From Mimachlamys varia (Eukaryota; Mollusca; Bivalvia; Pectinida; Pectinidae): a stretch of 64,000 nt of DNA. Shown in pieces: positions 25,901 through 38,900 of the stretch. Each line of letters begins with the position of its first letter. Positions within the stretch are counted from its first letter, which is position 1. Location: assembly GCA_947623455.1 (NCBI GenBank), contig OX392534.1, positions 36,771,426 to 36,835,425 on the forward strand. The letters are read 5' to 3'. The notes beneath the pieces were generated by a model. It was not told where the DNA came from. It did not search any database and was given only the letters and a program-made list of their open reading frames with translations. A program made the translations under genes and the position numbers.

Positions 25901-26640
25901 ACATTTAAATAGCATTAAGGTGAAATTATAATGTCAATCGAATTTGTAAAAAATGAGTACGAACTGATAACAAAATGGATTAATGCAACACGTTACACAT
26001 AATGACACCTATCTCAAAAATAAAAAGAAACAAAAATTTATTTGGTTGGAAACTTGAAAATCAGTGCATACGGAAGATCATCCTCGCTTTTACGTTTGAG
26101 TTGTCTCACATTATTGATTGATGTAGCTTAGTGCAGTGCTTTCTTCAGTCAAAACTAGAACAAAACGTAAGGAGAGCAGCCTTGTTATGATCGCTTACTT
26201 CTTATATTTGACACTGAACTACGTACCTGCACGATTGAAACGACAATTCAATTAATAAATGCGTAGGAAATAGGTATCGCAATAAAATATGTAAAACAAT
26301 AGTCACGTCTAACCGTCATATTCAATGCAGTCAAAATAAAGAATTATACAAAAACAATACGGTACTTTCAAAAGTATTCTGCACCTGCAAATCATTCATA
26401 TAATTAACATAATATTATCTTAATCCCTTATACATATACTTGCACACTATGTCAAATTATTTTTGTATCTCTAGTTCCCTAGTTTACTACAAATCATTAG
26501 ATATCCTTTACCCAAGGTATCGTAGTAAATCAAAATATAATAAAATTCAATGCTTTCATGTCCCAGCGTCAACAAAAATTCAATATTGCTATGTCATCCC
26601 GAACAACGCGTTAGTTTAATTACCTCCCTTACTCAACCTA

Positions 26641-26672
26641 CCCCCCCCCCCCCTCCCCCCCCCCCTCCCCCC
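26641..26672. repeat. Poly-C tract (G-rich on the gene B strand)
   Basis: Three C runs of 13, 11 and 6 are separated by single T. On the gene B strand this is a G-run tract able to form G-quadruplexes, placed just beyond the predicted poly(A) site. Confidence 0.95.
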
Positions 26673-26706
26673 AAAAAAACAAAACAAAAAAGGTGGAATC
26701 TTTATT
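26641..26706 (-). terminator. Gene B poly(A) signal and downstream elements
   Basis: On the minus strand AATAAA (26706-26701) lies 83 nt after the gene B stop. About 15 nt later comes a U-rich run (TTTTTTGTTTTGTTTTTTT), then a G-rich run (26672-26641). This is the textbook order of signal, cleavage zone, U-rich element and G-rich auxiliary element. It predicts a very short 3' UTR of about 100 nt. Confidence 0.6.
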
Positions 26707-26788
26707 TCGATGTCAACCCAAATTATTGTGAGATAACTGTTGATCATTCTAGACAATAATTAATTTTGTTACTTCTAATGATAGATTC

Positions 26789-26993
26789 TTATGTTGATAT
26801 CGTATATAAGTCCTCATTGTCAGAAGCAGCTGGGGGAGGAGTCTGTCCCTGGGGCTGGAATGTGGTATAAAGAACGTTATCAAATGATAGACTTGCTATT
26901 GCAGTTGTTTCTTCTCCTGTATCTTCAGGCATGGGCAGACTCCCGTTATGGTAGAGAGAACCGTTTCGCCCAGCAACCACAACTGTCTTTGGC
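26789..26993 (-). CDS. Gene B exon 12: cytoplasmic tail and stop
   Basis: The exon codes 68 residues from RPKTVVVAGRNGS to SDNEDLYTIST, then TAA. The tail is acidic and Pro-rich (QTPPPAASDNED). Its last residues TIST are not a standard class I PDZ ligand because they lack a hydrophobic end. Few lysines are present for ubiquitin-driven endocytosis. Confidence 0.9.
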
Positions 26994-29900
26994 CTGTAAT
27001 GATAAAAGAACTCCAGATTTATTTTACTTAAATTTTTACTTCGTCAACGAAGGCAACACTATGAGAATCGTTTGTCTTTTAATCGCTTATTGAATTATTC
27101 TCCAAAAATAAATTCATTAAAGACAAAAAAGCTATAGAATGCAGCATATGTTTTTCACTTTTTTTTCTCCATACTGTATGTATTACTGAATTTAAAAGGT
27201 GCAGCATGTGTGTGTTACGACATCTTCTTTAATATCAAATTCATTTGCTCTAACATAAACAACCGACCACAAGTCTAGACATGTTTGTTTTATAATTTGT
27301 AAGAGAAATGTCGTGAAATTATCTCTTGTTGTACTTACCGTCGCCTGTGTTTGTATATCACAATTGCTATGGCAACCAGAGCAATAAAAACACCTGCTAT
27401 CACCGCTGGTATATACCAGCGGGAGAGTAACCAGTTTTCCTGGGGAAAATGAAAACATCAATGACAAGAATGTAAGAGCAGAATATCTCGCACTTGTTCG
27501 TAATGGCAAAAAATCTATAAATGAATTTATCAATTTATTAAGTTAACAATCAACTATTTTAAAGAGCATTGTTTGAAACAAAGAAAATAACTTTAAAAAA
27601 AGCATGCCATTGTTTTATCAAAGTTCTTAAATTGGTTAATTTGCCCTAAACATAATTTCAGCTTTTAGCTGAGAGATGATTTTCTATCATTGGAAAATAA
27701 AAACAGTTAAGTGAAAAGAAACAGAAGTCGTTATACTTATAAAATACCTTACCTTAGTTTCAAAAACGGCAGTGCTGTGTAAATTGCCAACTGTTCCGTC
27801 AGAAATGGGATTCTGAACTACTACAGTAGCAGACAGGGCAAACGCATTGTCCAAAATATGTTCTGTGTCAAATACGTTTGTCAGTTCATCCTGACATATC
27901 TTAACATCTTTGACGTAGGCAGATACAAGAATGGTTGTCATGGGATTGCTGTAAATGATAAATTATATGCATAACTAACCAAATCTAGCGGTGTACAGTG
28001 ACATACCTCATACAAAACTGGGGAAAAAACGTCATAGAGCTCTCATTATGATTGAATTCCAGGTTGACAGTATTTTTTAACTAAATTGAACAGTTTATAT
28101 TAAAAACTTTTCTCCAGTTTGACCACTGCTACAGTCTTCTTTAATACTAATGGCGGTAGGGAACAACTATTTAATGCTCCGTGTCTCAATGAAGACAAAA
28201 ATTGGGTTTAACAACCTGGCTCGCCTAATTTCATTTATACACAACTGACTTTTCTCATAGATTCACTGGTCCTTTTTTATCCTTTAGAAGTTATTTCTGA
28301 TATGGATACCTACTTGTCAGTATCTGTTGAGTGCTTGGTTGTTAACATTAAGCGTATGTCTCCTATGGTAATAGCAAACACATTGCTTAAAGCCTCCAGC
28401 AGCGTGGTGTTGAAGTTCTCCAGACCAATCGGGTCGAGGTCACCATCGACATTTACTATCACCGGATCTGTGTTGTCTGTAAAAATAATAGCAGGGAACA
28501 ACGGATGTGTTATCAAATGTGGACATTGTTTTTTTCTATTATATGTATTACTATATGTGGTAACAATAGCAGGGATACACGTATCTATTAACAAATGTGA
28601 ACATTGTCGTTTTTCTTCATTATTTATATTATCTGTGAAAACAATAGGAGGGAAACACATACAATGCATGTGTTAGCAAATGTGTGTATTGATTTGTAAG
28701 TACATGTATTGCAAGTAAATATAAATCATACAAATCAACAAGCTAGCCTAAACTTATGTTAGTCCACAACCAGCTTACAATTTTACCATACGCTCACAGC
28801 CATGTCATAACCTGTACAATATGTGTATGATGTTTATTAAAAGCGATAGAGCCACCAGAATTTAGAAACTGATTGATGCATGTAACACAATTGACAAAAG
28901 AAATACGTGAGTTTGTGTTTAAAGACTTTCAAAAACGTCATTTTATATAAAAGGGGAATCTTACATGCAGGGTTGATTTCATTCAGAAAAGACCAATACC
29001 TTAAAACTAAATAATACTGCACTGAACAATTGTTAATTACTAAAGTTTATGTAAGGTATGAAATTATATAATAATAGGAAGCCTTAACCAAAAACCATCT
29101 GGGTCAATTTGTTCACAGAATAGTCAGCGGAACGAACACTTGAAGCAAAACATTAACCTGTTAATTCTTTTAAAAAAAATAAAACTAAAGCTGCATGAGA
29201 AAGAATTCAAAATAATTTTCTAATTACGACCAACATAAAAACAATATCTAATACATACACATGTATTATATTTTGATAAAATTTTCGAAAAAAATAAATT
29301 TGGAAAAAAATCCTTTAATTGCAACTTAAGCTGATTATGCTTTAATTAACTATTGTCAGGACCAATATGTTCAAAGATTGGTTAGCTTTAACCCATACTA
29401 AAGGTAGATTAAACAAGCAAATATTGTTTAAGGTTTTAATTCAATATTACACTTGTGCATACAAGTATTCGAAATGATCATCTTACGACAAGGAAATTCG
29501 CTTAGGAGGCTCCAAACAAACGGATACAGGACGGAATTCATTCAAGGAGGTTTTATACAAAGCACGCCAAGGATATGAACGAAAACAATTGAGAATGTAT
29601 AGCATGTGTATCAATACATGAAGTATGAATTGGGGCGAAAGTCAATGTCATGGTAAAAGTATCAAGGAGGACTTAAGTACAGGAAGACAAATATGTGGTA
29701 TGAAAGATGTTGGATAATAGGATAGATAGGTAAGTGTGTATGATGTTTGAATTAAATTAAAAGGTGTCACAAAACAGAATAATTTCCTTAATATTTTTGG
29801 TGAGTAAAATGTCCATTGAAGAAAGATACATTGATTTCTTTTTGTAATACAAGCAAATCTTCTCACTTCAATAAGAAATAAAACGTACACCCTTAATTGA

Positions 29901-32900
29901 TGATAAAATTGGTGTGATAACAAGACTTTGTTCAAGTTGCAATGGCAAGAACAGAAATACATTACACTTGCTCATATATGAAGCTTTGTTTGATACAGAG
30001 AAACACATTGTAAAGAAGATGGGTTTGTGGATGCTGAATAAATGATGAAGATAAGGGGGTAGCATTGTGCATGATCAGAGATTACGAGAAACAGTGCAGA
30101 AGAGAAGGAAACAAAGATTTGCACAAACCAAAAGAATGATCAGAAAAGGTCAATGACACCAACTCACCATCAATGCATGTTTTTTTTAGGATGATGTCAC
30201 AGAATTTTCCAAATACGTCCTTGGGACAAATGCAGAGCGGACTTTCGCCGGAGACACATGTGCTATTGTGTCGGCAAGGAGACGACCCACAGAAGTCGAT
30301 CTGACCGCAAAGATGACCTTTGAAACCTTGACGACATTCACATTGGAATGACCCAACTTTGTTCACGCACTTCCCGCCGTTTGTACACGGATTCGATAAG
30401 CATTCGTTGACATCTGTTGCACATGTTGCTCCAGTCATTTCCGGTGGACACTGGCACATGAAGGATCCGTTCGTGTTGATGCACGTTGACCCAGACTGGC
30501 ACGGCTTTCCCTCACATTCGTTCACGTCATTGCTACAACTTTCGCCGGTCCAGGAACTAGAACAATCACATCTGAAAGTGCCGTTAGCGCTCTTGCAGCT
30601 GCCATGATTTAAACATGGACTACTCGCACAATTGTCGATGAATGTCTCGCATAAACTTCCAGTGTAATCTACTGAACAACTGCATGTGAAAGATCCATCA
30701 GAGTTTTCACACGAACCTCCGTTGTGACAAGGAATCGAATCGCATTCATCCAGATCCTGGTCGCAGTTTGTACCAATCCATCCCGGAAGACACGTACAGG
30801 CATATTCACCTTCCATGTTTACACAGGTTCCATTGTTGAGGCAAGGGTTCCCTAGACATTCGTCAACATCAACGTCACAGTTCTGACCTGTAAACCCATC
30901 GCTACACGAACAAGAATATCGACCAATCATGTTGTCGCATATGCCACCATTTTCACATGGAGACAACAGGCATTCGTCGACATCATCATCACAAGTAGGA
31001 CCTTCCCAGTTTGGCGGACATTCGCATGTAAAAGTTCCCTGTACATTTGTACAACTTCCGCCATAAGAACAAGGATTAATCACCAGGCATTCGTCGATGT
31101 CGTCATCACATGTTTTACCCGTCCAACCACTTGCACAAAAGCAGTCAAAATCATCAAACAAATCTGTACATGTGCTATTATTGTTACACGGTTTACCTTC
31201 ACATTCGTCCTTCTCTTCTCCACACTGATCCCCTGTCCATCCGCTCTGACACTCACAGGAAAAGGTCCCAACGTGGTCCACGCACGACCCGTTATTGGTA
31301 CAAGGGTCGCTAGCACACTCGTCAACGTCAGTCTCACACAGGTAACCTTCAACATGAATTAAAACCAATATAATTTCTTGAAGTATTGGTTTAAGTATGC
31401 ATTAAATGGAATATGTATCTCTTCACATACATATTGATGAATATGGGCAACTGTATGCAATGAATGTATGTAAAACTGTCAAGGTAGAAATTACCACGGA
31501 GTTAAAATTTTAGCCTTACAAATATGTATTTGTATACTAGTACTACACAGGTTTTGAACATCGAATATCGAATATATATAATTTTGGATTCATTTGCCAA
31601 CAAACAAAAAAAGTTCAAACTGCGATCCGATCGAAATCCACCATGCTATCATTTCCAAATGCAGAAGTATTGGTATTTATAGTACTGAAATATGTTTACA
31701 TGATACAGAAAACAGTATGAGACAGTTACAATAAAACACAAGAAATATCGGAAGTGTTGTACTAGAAATACATGTCATATTCAAGCTTGTAAGTTTTGCA
31801 ATGATCAATTACAGAACAAATACGTATCATTTGACACTGTAATCTACATACCGGCAAACCCTTCAGCGCATGAGCAAACGAAAGAACCGTCTTGATTAAC
31901 ACACGTTGAGTTTCCAACACATGGAGAGTTGGCACATTCGTCGATATCTAGGTCACAATAGGTCCCGGTCATTCCTGTTGGACACACACAGACGAAGGAC
32001 CCTACCAAGTTTGTACACGTTGAGTTGGACAAACACGGGTCGTTCTCACATTCATCTACATCTACGTCACAATGGTCTCCTGCCCATCCCTCCGGACAGA
32101 AACACTGGAACGACCCATGTTCATTGATACACGTGGCATTTCCAAAGCAAGGATTGTCCTCTACACATTCATTGATGTCCTCACACGTACCTCCCGATAG
32201 TCCTTCGGAACACACACATTCAAACGTCCCAGGCACGTTGATGCAAGAAGCGTTTGCATTACATGGATCGCCTATTGCGCATTCATTGACGTCGATGTCA
32301 CAGTGCGTTCCCGTCCAGCCTTCGTCACACTCACACCTGTACGAACCAGGGGTGTTCACGCACGTGCCATTATTACGACAGGTGACGTGCAGGCACTCGT
32401 TGACGTCATCACTGCAGTCATTGCCGCGCCAGCCAACGGAACATAGACAAATATAGGTTCCGAGAAAGGTAGAGCACTGCCCACCGTTCTGACATGGTTG
32501 CGAGACGCACTGGTCAATTTCGGTCTGACAGTTAGTTCCTAGTGATACGGAAAACAAGATGTCAGTGTTTAATTATACCTTGCAAACAAGTATTCAACTC
32601 CAAACGAAAGGGCTTAGTTTGGAAATATTTCTTTCTATTATGGTAATTATTAGAATGTGTTCAAATCAAACAACCACATGATTAATATTTTACGATATCT
32701 GTTCATCCCTTAGTAACAAACTAGAGATGACCACGTGGTTGATCCAAAATTAGAAAAATAAATGCTACTCACGTTGACCTTTGAAAACAAAAATACGATT
32801 TGTTGAAAAAAAATATCTATGGAAATAACAGATCGCGAGGTGGCACCACCAACACAACGAAGGAGACCTGTGGTGACGTCAGACATACCTGTGAAGCCCA

Positions 32901-35900
32901 CGTCACACACACATCTGTAGGTTGACGCCGCTCGGTCACAGGAGCCATGCCGACACGGGCGACAAAGATCTACACGTTGGTTACAAGTCCGGCCAATCCA
33001 ACCTGTCAGAGAAATAATTATTGTAATGTAAACAAGTGTTAATAGTGAAGAAGAAGAAGAAGAAGAAGAAGAAGAAGAAGAACACTTAATAAGAAACGGA
33101 TTACCACTATATGAAGAGATTATATGGTTTAAAAAATGACAATGTATTTGAAGATTGATATTAATATCAAAGCCTTCATACGATTGAACTGATTTGGAAG
33201 GATTCGGAGGGCGGCATTCGGAAGTGGGAAGTACTTTTGTGACATTTTTCGTTCATATAAATAAAGAATTAACGAGGAATCCTTGACAGACCATACAAGT
33301 TATGTGTTCCTCTCTCAGATTAACAAGTCTATGACGTCATCAATCGTACATTGTGATATGCGTAACATGTACTTAGATACTTTCGTCAGTTCTATCACCT
33401 TGATAACAGATTTTGGCTCCACTTGTTCCATCACACTTGTAATGGCCCATCCAGTCGTTTCTGGGTCGACAAAATTTAACACATTGCGGTCCGTAGTAGT
33501 TTTGTTCACAGAATACCCGGATGGCCATCGACAGCCTGTAAAAGAGGGACGCATTATTTTTCAGTACTTCCTGTACTTACTTCGTGTCCATATACATATT
33601 TTTAGGTGACTGACCAGTCCATAAACTCCCATATTGCCCTCAGTGCCATACAATATTTGGTGAATATCAAATTGCCCCTTGAGCCCCAAGGGAGCTTTTA
33701 TCCACTGTTTATACAATTATTTCCCCTTCATCCAAAGGTGCATCGTCGGTAACCCACGTCCTGACGCATTCGGACAGAGAGATCAGATCCATGGGTTACC
33801 GTCGATGCCAAATATGCTTCACGCCTTTGGACAGAATCATCGCTTTCTTACAGAAGACGGATTTTCAAGAGTTGTCTCTGTTTCCTGTAAACTGGGCCCG
33901 CTCCTTGATTCTCAAAGGAGCTAAAACCAACTGTTTATACACACCCTGGCGAAGTTTGCTTTCTCGCCCAGCGGTCAAATTTGGTCTTCTTATATACACA
34001 AATTTACACCAAAATAACAATAACAACTCACTTGGGCCTGGGAGTCTTAACTAAAAATGTAAACGAACGTGTGGTACACGACTGAATGGCGGTATATCAT
34101 GTGGTATTTTATTTAGACACATTGACACAATTCTTTTATTTTGCAAGGTAATATCCTCGCTAATGAACTGTGTAATAAAAAACAACGTTGAAAAAAAAGT
34201 AACTTCCAAAAGTAAGAAATAAACGTTTTCTCGTGCTGCGCACTCGTGAAAAATATCAAAATATTAGCTCCACTCGTGAAATATATTTGGTATTACTAAA
34301 GACACTGTTAGATATCCTCTATCTACTATATCATACTGACAACCAGATCAATCTAGGCCATGAAGAGGTTTACGTACGTGGTCCTTCGTTTGACGACCAC
34401 ACTATGTGTCCGTGAATAGGTAACCTTAGAGGTTGAAAAATCCTTTTGCATGAAATCAACAAAATCGTCGTCGTTGTCGTCGACATCCGTCACTCTCACC
34501 TTGAACTTGATCGTCCCCTGGTGGCAAACAAAGAAAACAGCAATTAATCTAACGCAATAATAAGCAATGTCTTAAGACAATCCATCTCGATAGCGTGTAC
34601 AAGTAAGATACATGATTTAATTAGTGTCAATGTTCCCGAAAAAAATTGCTAATACACAAAACAGATCAGTCTATCGGCGATTGGTATACATCAGAACGAT
34701 CTTCGACTGGAAAATTGACCACAAATAAACTCACAAAAACCCGTCTATATTTTCGGTTTTGAATGAATAATAATGTGTGTAATCAACTTGCGTAATGAAT
34801 GTGAAGACCTACCGGCCACGTGGACAGTCTGAAGGTGAATGGGTTGCTTAGACGGCCCGCCCGACTCCCGAAGTTGATGGTGTCCGCGTTACTGATCTCC
34901 CCGGTATCGGCTCGCCCGTAGCTGCAACTGTTGACGGAAGTCGAGCTGAAACATGAGAAGTGGAAATCGTTGATATATAATCAAGATATACGGCTGGGGG
35001 GGGGGGGGCAAACAATTAGTAATTAACTTCCGGTTATTCTTGTAATGATATCACGAATACAATCGTACGGCAGATAACAGCAATTTATTTACTAACAATA
35101 CATAATATTGACTAAACCATGCGATTTTCCGGAAAAAAAAATCAATGTAAAAATTGCGAAAGTAATGAAACTACCAACTGGCCTGACTAAGAATTTACGG
35201 GAAACCCTCGTGGTTCGAATTTCACATATCTCATTAATTGGCCGCTTGACCACCAATAATCACTTACCCACCAGCTCTGTCCACGCACAGGATAATTTTG
35301 TGGTCACACGGACTTCCGTTAAATAGCCAGCGTCCGTCACACGGATGCCCATTATTGCCCTTACCGCCGGGGTTTACATAACTCAGCAAGCGGACCTGGA
35401 TTATGGCTGTACCGGAAACTACCTGAAATTAAAGCGGAAATCATCATAATACATACGACGTGCTGACAGTCATCCATCCGGGTACTGACCATGCTTGACG
35501 ATGCTAAACTACTGAGGGGTTGCCCCGTCAAGCTAGCTTACCAGTAAAGCAGTAACCTCCTCCCCCTCCCTCCATTCACCATTCTTTCTTCTTTATCGGT
35601 TACACACTAATCTCACGTTGTCGCACACAGTGCATATGGCTTTAACTAAAAATCGTGTCTAGGTCATTTTTCAGCCCCTTCAAAGGAACTTCCCAGCCAA
35701 ATATTGTGTTTCGGTATATCTTTCGGTATTACAAAAGAAGTCCTTGGAAAGTATGTCCCCTATGACAATGAAAGCATGTCAAAGTACTTTTTCTGCCAAT
35801 GTTGTTGAGCTCCATCCCATGAAGCTATAAGCCAAAAATAATGACTCTACACCTGCCGGTTCTGGCGGGCGACAGGCGCCGCACCATGGTATACGTTTAC

Positions 35901-38900
35901 ACGCCTTTCTGGCAGGGGAGCTAAAATATCCGGGCTTGTCTGTTCACATATCCTTATTTGTGTTTTTACTTTTGATACTCATTTTAAGATTCATTCAGAA
36001 TTTGAAAATCGAGTAATTAATGCATCAAACGTTTGCGTAGGATCTGCATAACTATTAGAGCTTCAACTACACTTACAATGTGATGGTATAAATTACCATG
36101 TAAAGGGCATTACATTGACTCATTCACCCTTGAAATGTCATAATGAACTATTCCAACCATTGACCTGGAAGGGTTAAAATGTGTCTTCGGGGATGAATGA
36201 GTTAATTTTATACACAATTGAAGACGGATTTTGACCAAAAAAATGCATTTAAAGCAATTTCTCACTATAAAGTGTAGACTTTTACTTAGATCCTAACCCT
36301 AACCCTAACCTTAGCCCTAATCCAATCCAAATAATTTTCCAATGACCTGTCATCTTGCAGCAAAACATTTCGTCACATTATTCTACATGATCTTTTTGGT
36401 GACAAAATGACTAAACGGACAAATGCGATTATGCAAGCTTTGTCGCCTCAAAAATTCACCTTCAAGATTCTGACAGTAGTAATTTGATTGACTAATGCAA
36501 AAGGTCATCGGAACATGACCCCATATGGGATTTACTCAGATCTTAACGCAGCAGAGAGAAGTTTACGGAACGGCGCGGAGATCAATATATGATTTAAATC
36601 AGATTGACCCTAACTCTAGCCCTAACCCAACGTTGGTAAAGTGTTTGCGAGCAGGTGCTATTATACGTGAATCAGCACTTACGAGAAGAGGACAACGGGA
36701 TGACTCGAGTTTCAGGAAGTACAAGCACCGGGTCACGACAAGTCTTGTATTTGTGTCAAATCTCAACAGCATCTTGATATACACACTTATAGTCAAGATG
36801 TGCTCGTGTCCCAATTTAAAACTGCTGTACGGTTTTTTTATGTGGCAGATTTTTTGGAAACAGCTTGAGATAAGTTGACCTTCAATCTCTATTTACCGGA
36901 AAAGTGAAGGAGATCGCCATGTCGAAGTTACATAAATATAGCAAGGTACACGTCCGCGCATGCCCTCTTTCAACAGAATTAGGTTTGGTTCTGGGTGTTT
37001 CAAGGATTGTTTAAAAGACTATATGATCTTTCAGTGCGCTCATAGTCTCATAATGCAAAACCACCATTTGTTTTAACAAGACGCAGGCCTAGGGCTCGCG
37101 CTATTTTGACATGTTATGCAAGAAAGTTATAATTAAACCTGGGTCAGCTCTTTTCTTTGTCAAGATGTCCCGTGATATATCGACGCCGATCGCGAGTGGA
37201 ATGATAATAAATGATATTTTTGTTTTATTTAGAAAGTGAAAAAAAAAAGAAAAGAACAGATGATTTGTGTTGTTGAAACCCATTATTTTTTTGAAAATAT
37301 CACATATGAATTGTGTAAGAACGAACACTACAATGTATTACTTTCAGGGTTTTGCGAGTGCCGAGCAAAGTTTCTCTTCGCACAAAGCTAACCTTTCATT
37401 AGCATTGCTTATGTCAGAGTTCAGTAGACTGTGACGTAAGGGCACAGTACAACGTGAAGGTTATTTTGTAGAATACTCTCCTCCCTCATCCTACATGTCG
37501 TACCCCATGACACATGGACCTTTCCTTTCCATAAACTCCTAAAACATTCTAATGTTTCTTAACTAAGTCTGTTTTCAGCTATGGTGATACCGAATACACA
37601 TTAATTAATCCAGAAATTTGAATCATGTTTATTCGCTCTAGAACTGAAATGAGATTTTAACCCAGCGAAATCAGAAATATAGAAACACACCGGCTGGACT
37701 TTTGCTGAGAAGTATCCCATTTCCAGAACAGCTAATTTCCAAAATTACAATTAAATTAAACAGGTTTCATAAAACAAAATAAACAATTGTTTTTCTTCGT
37801 AATTCCTTCCTTTTCAGAGAAAATAGGTAGCTTTGAAAGGAAAATTCTAATTTGACATTGTTGTAAGTTAGAATATTATATTTCGTCTCGCTCTAAATTC
37901 ATATTTTTTGTCAAACGATACATAATGCATGCGCTTGTTTGTCTGTCCGTCTTCACTCTGTCTGTCCGTCTTGCTGGCGAGTTATCATGAAACAACTACA
38001 GTATCACGTACCCTATATCGTCCCTCATTTACCCTGAAGATACGACCATGCCGTGCGTGAGAAATTATTACAGCTAGTTTTGGACTTAGTTAAACTGAAA
38101 TTTTCAGAGTAATATTTCACCATTTTGGGAAGCTTAGATAAATTTTCAATATATCTAACCCCTAAGTGTGTAGAGTTGCGCTAAAAACCTCTGTTGAAGT
38201 CCAAAACTTGACTAGATATAACTAAATTTCAGGCCCCTGTGGGCAATTCCTCAATACATTTTTTCAACATACACGAATTCATGGTATATAAAACCTAAAT
38301 ATTTGTAGTTGGTGAGACTGACATCTGACTAACCCTCCGTATCACCACAGTCAACAGAGCTACCGACCTGTATATATAACACTGCTACACATACAGATGT
38401 TATCACTACTGCTAAACTCACAAAACCTAAATGCCCTGGTATTAGATTTCACAAAGATTTCACAAATGTGTCATTATGTGCTTAAACTGGAACAAAGGGG
38501 CATATGCCGAATATTTCAAAACTTCATTTTTTTATTTCTGTAATTTTGCTTTCAGATGATGTATTTTAAACAGAATATGATGGAGTCCCTGACTTTAAAT
38601 TTATTTCATACAAAAATATGTATAAATCCCTGTTACATATCATATGTGTTACATTTGTTTCTCAGCCATCTACCCTCCAATTTTACTGCGTTAAATTCCT
38701 ATCAGTAAATTAATTTTACCAATGTTTTTCTTGGCATTTGCTTTCATTACATTTTCCGTCGTTTAAAAAAAGTGAGACTACTAAAGAAAAAATTAAAATC
38801 CTCGATGCTCTTATCCCCGGCCCTCGGACTTTTATCCAGACCACTCTCGCACTCCCGAGAAACAACAACAACAACAACAGCAACAATATAGTAATACAGG

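Larger units (their letters stand above)
19055..26684. other. Intergenic region between genes A and B
   Basis: No exon recognised. It includes the upstream block of gene A (19329-19360), two TGTGGGAA words, the 21.29-21.57 kb inverted-repeat element and the 22.3-23.0 kb reverse-transcriptase relic. From 23.0 to 26.6 kb I see only AT-rich sequence with an AT microsatellite near 24944. Confidence 0.55.

Noticed and set aside
28310..28669. 119-residue minus-strand frame as one large exon 9
   Set aside because: The frame runs through three copies of an intron end. The phase-correct acceptor at 28477-28478 and the match to gene A exon 8 show the true exon starts at 28476.
30359..32456. Plus-strand frames opposite the EGF exons
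   Set aside because: They are shadows of the EGF-coding strand, whose cysteine pattern and splice phases are unmistakable.
36525..36878. 117-residue plus-strand frame in gene B intron 1
   Set aside because: No homology recognised, composition like the surrounding intron, and opposite strand to the gene.
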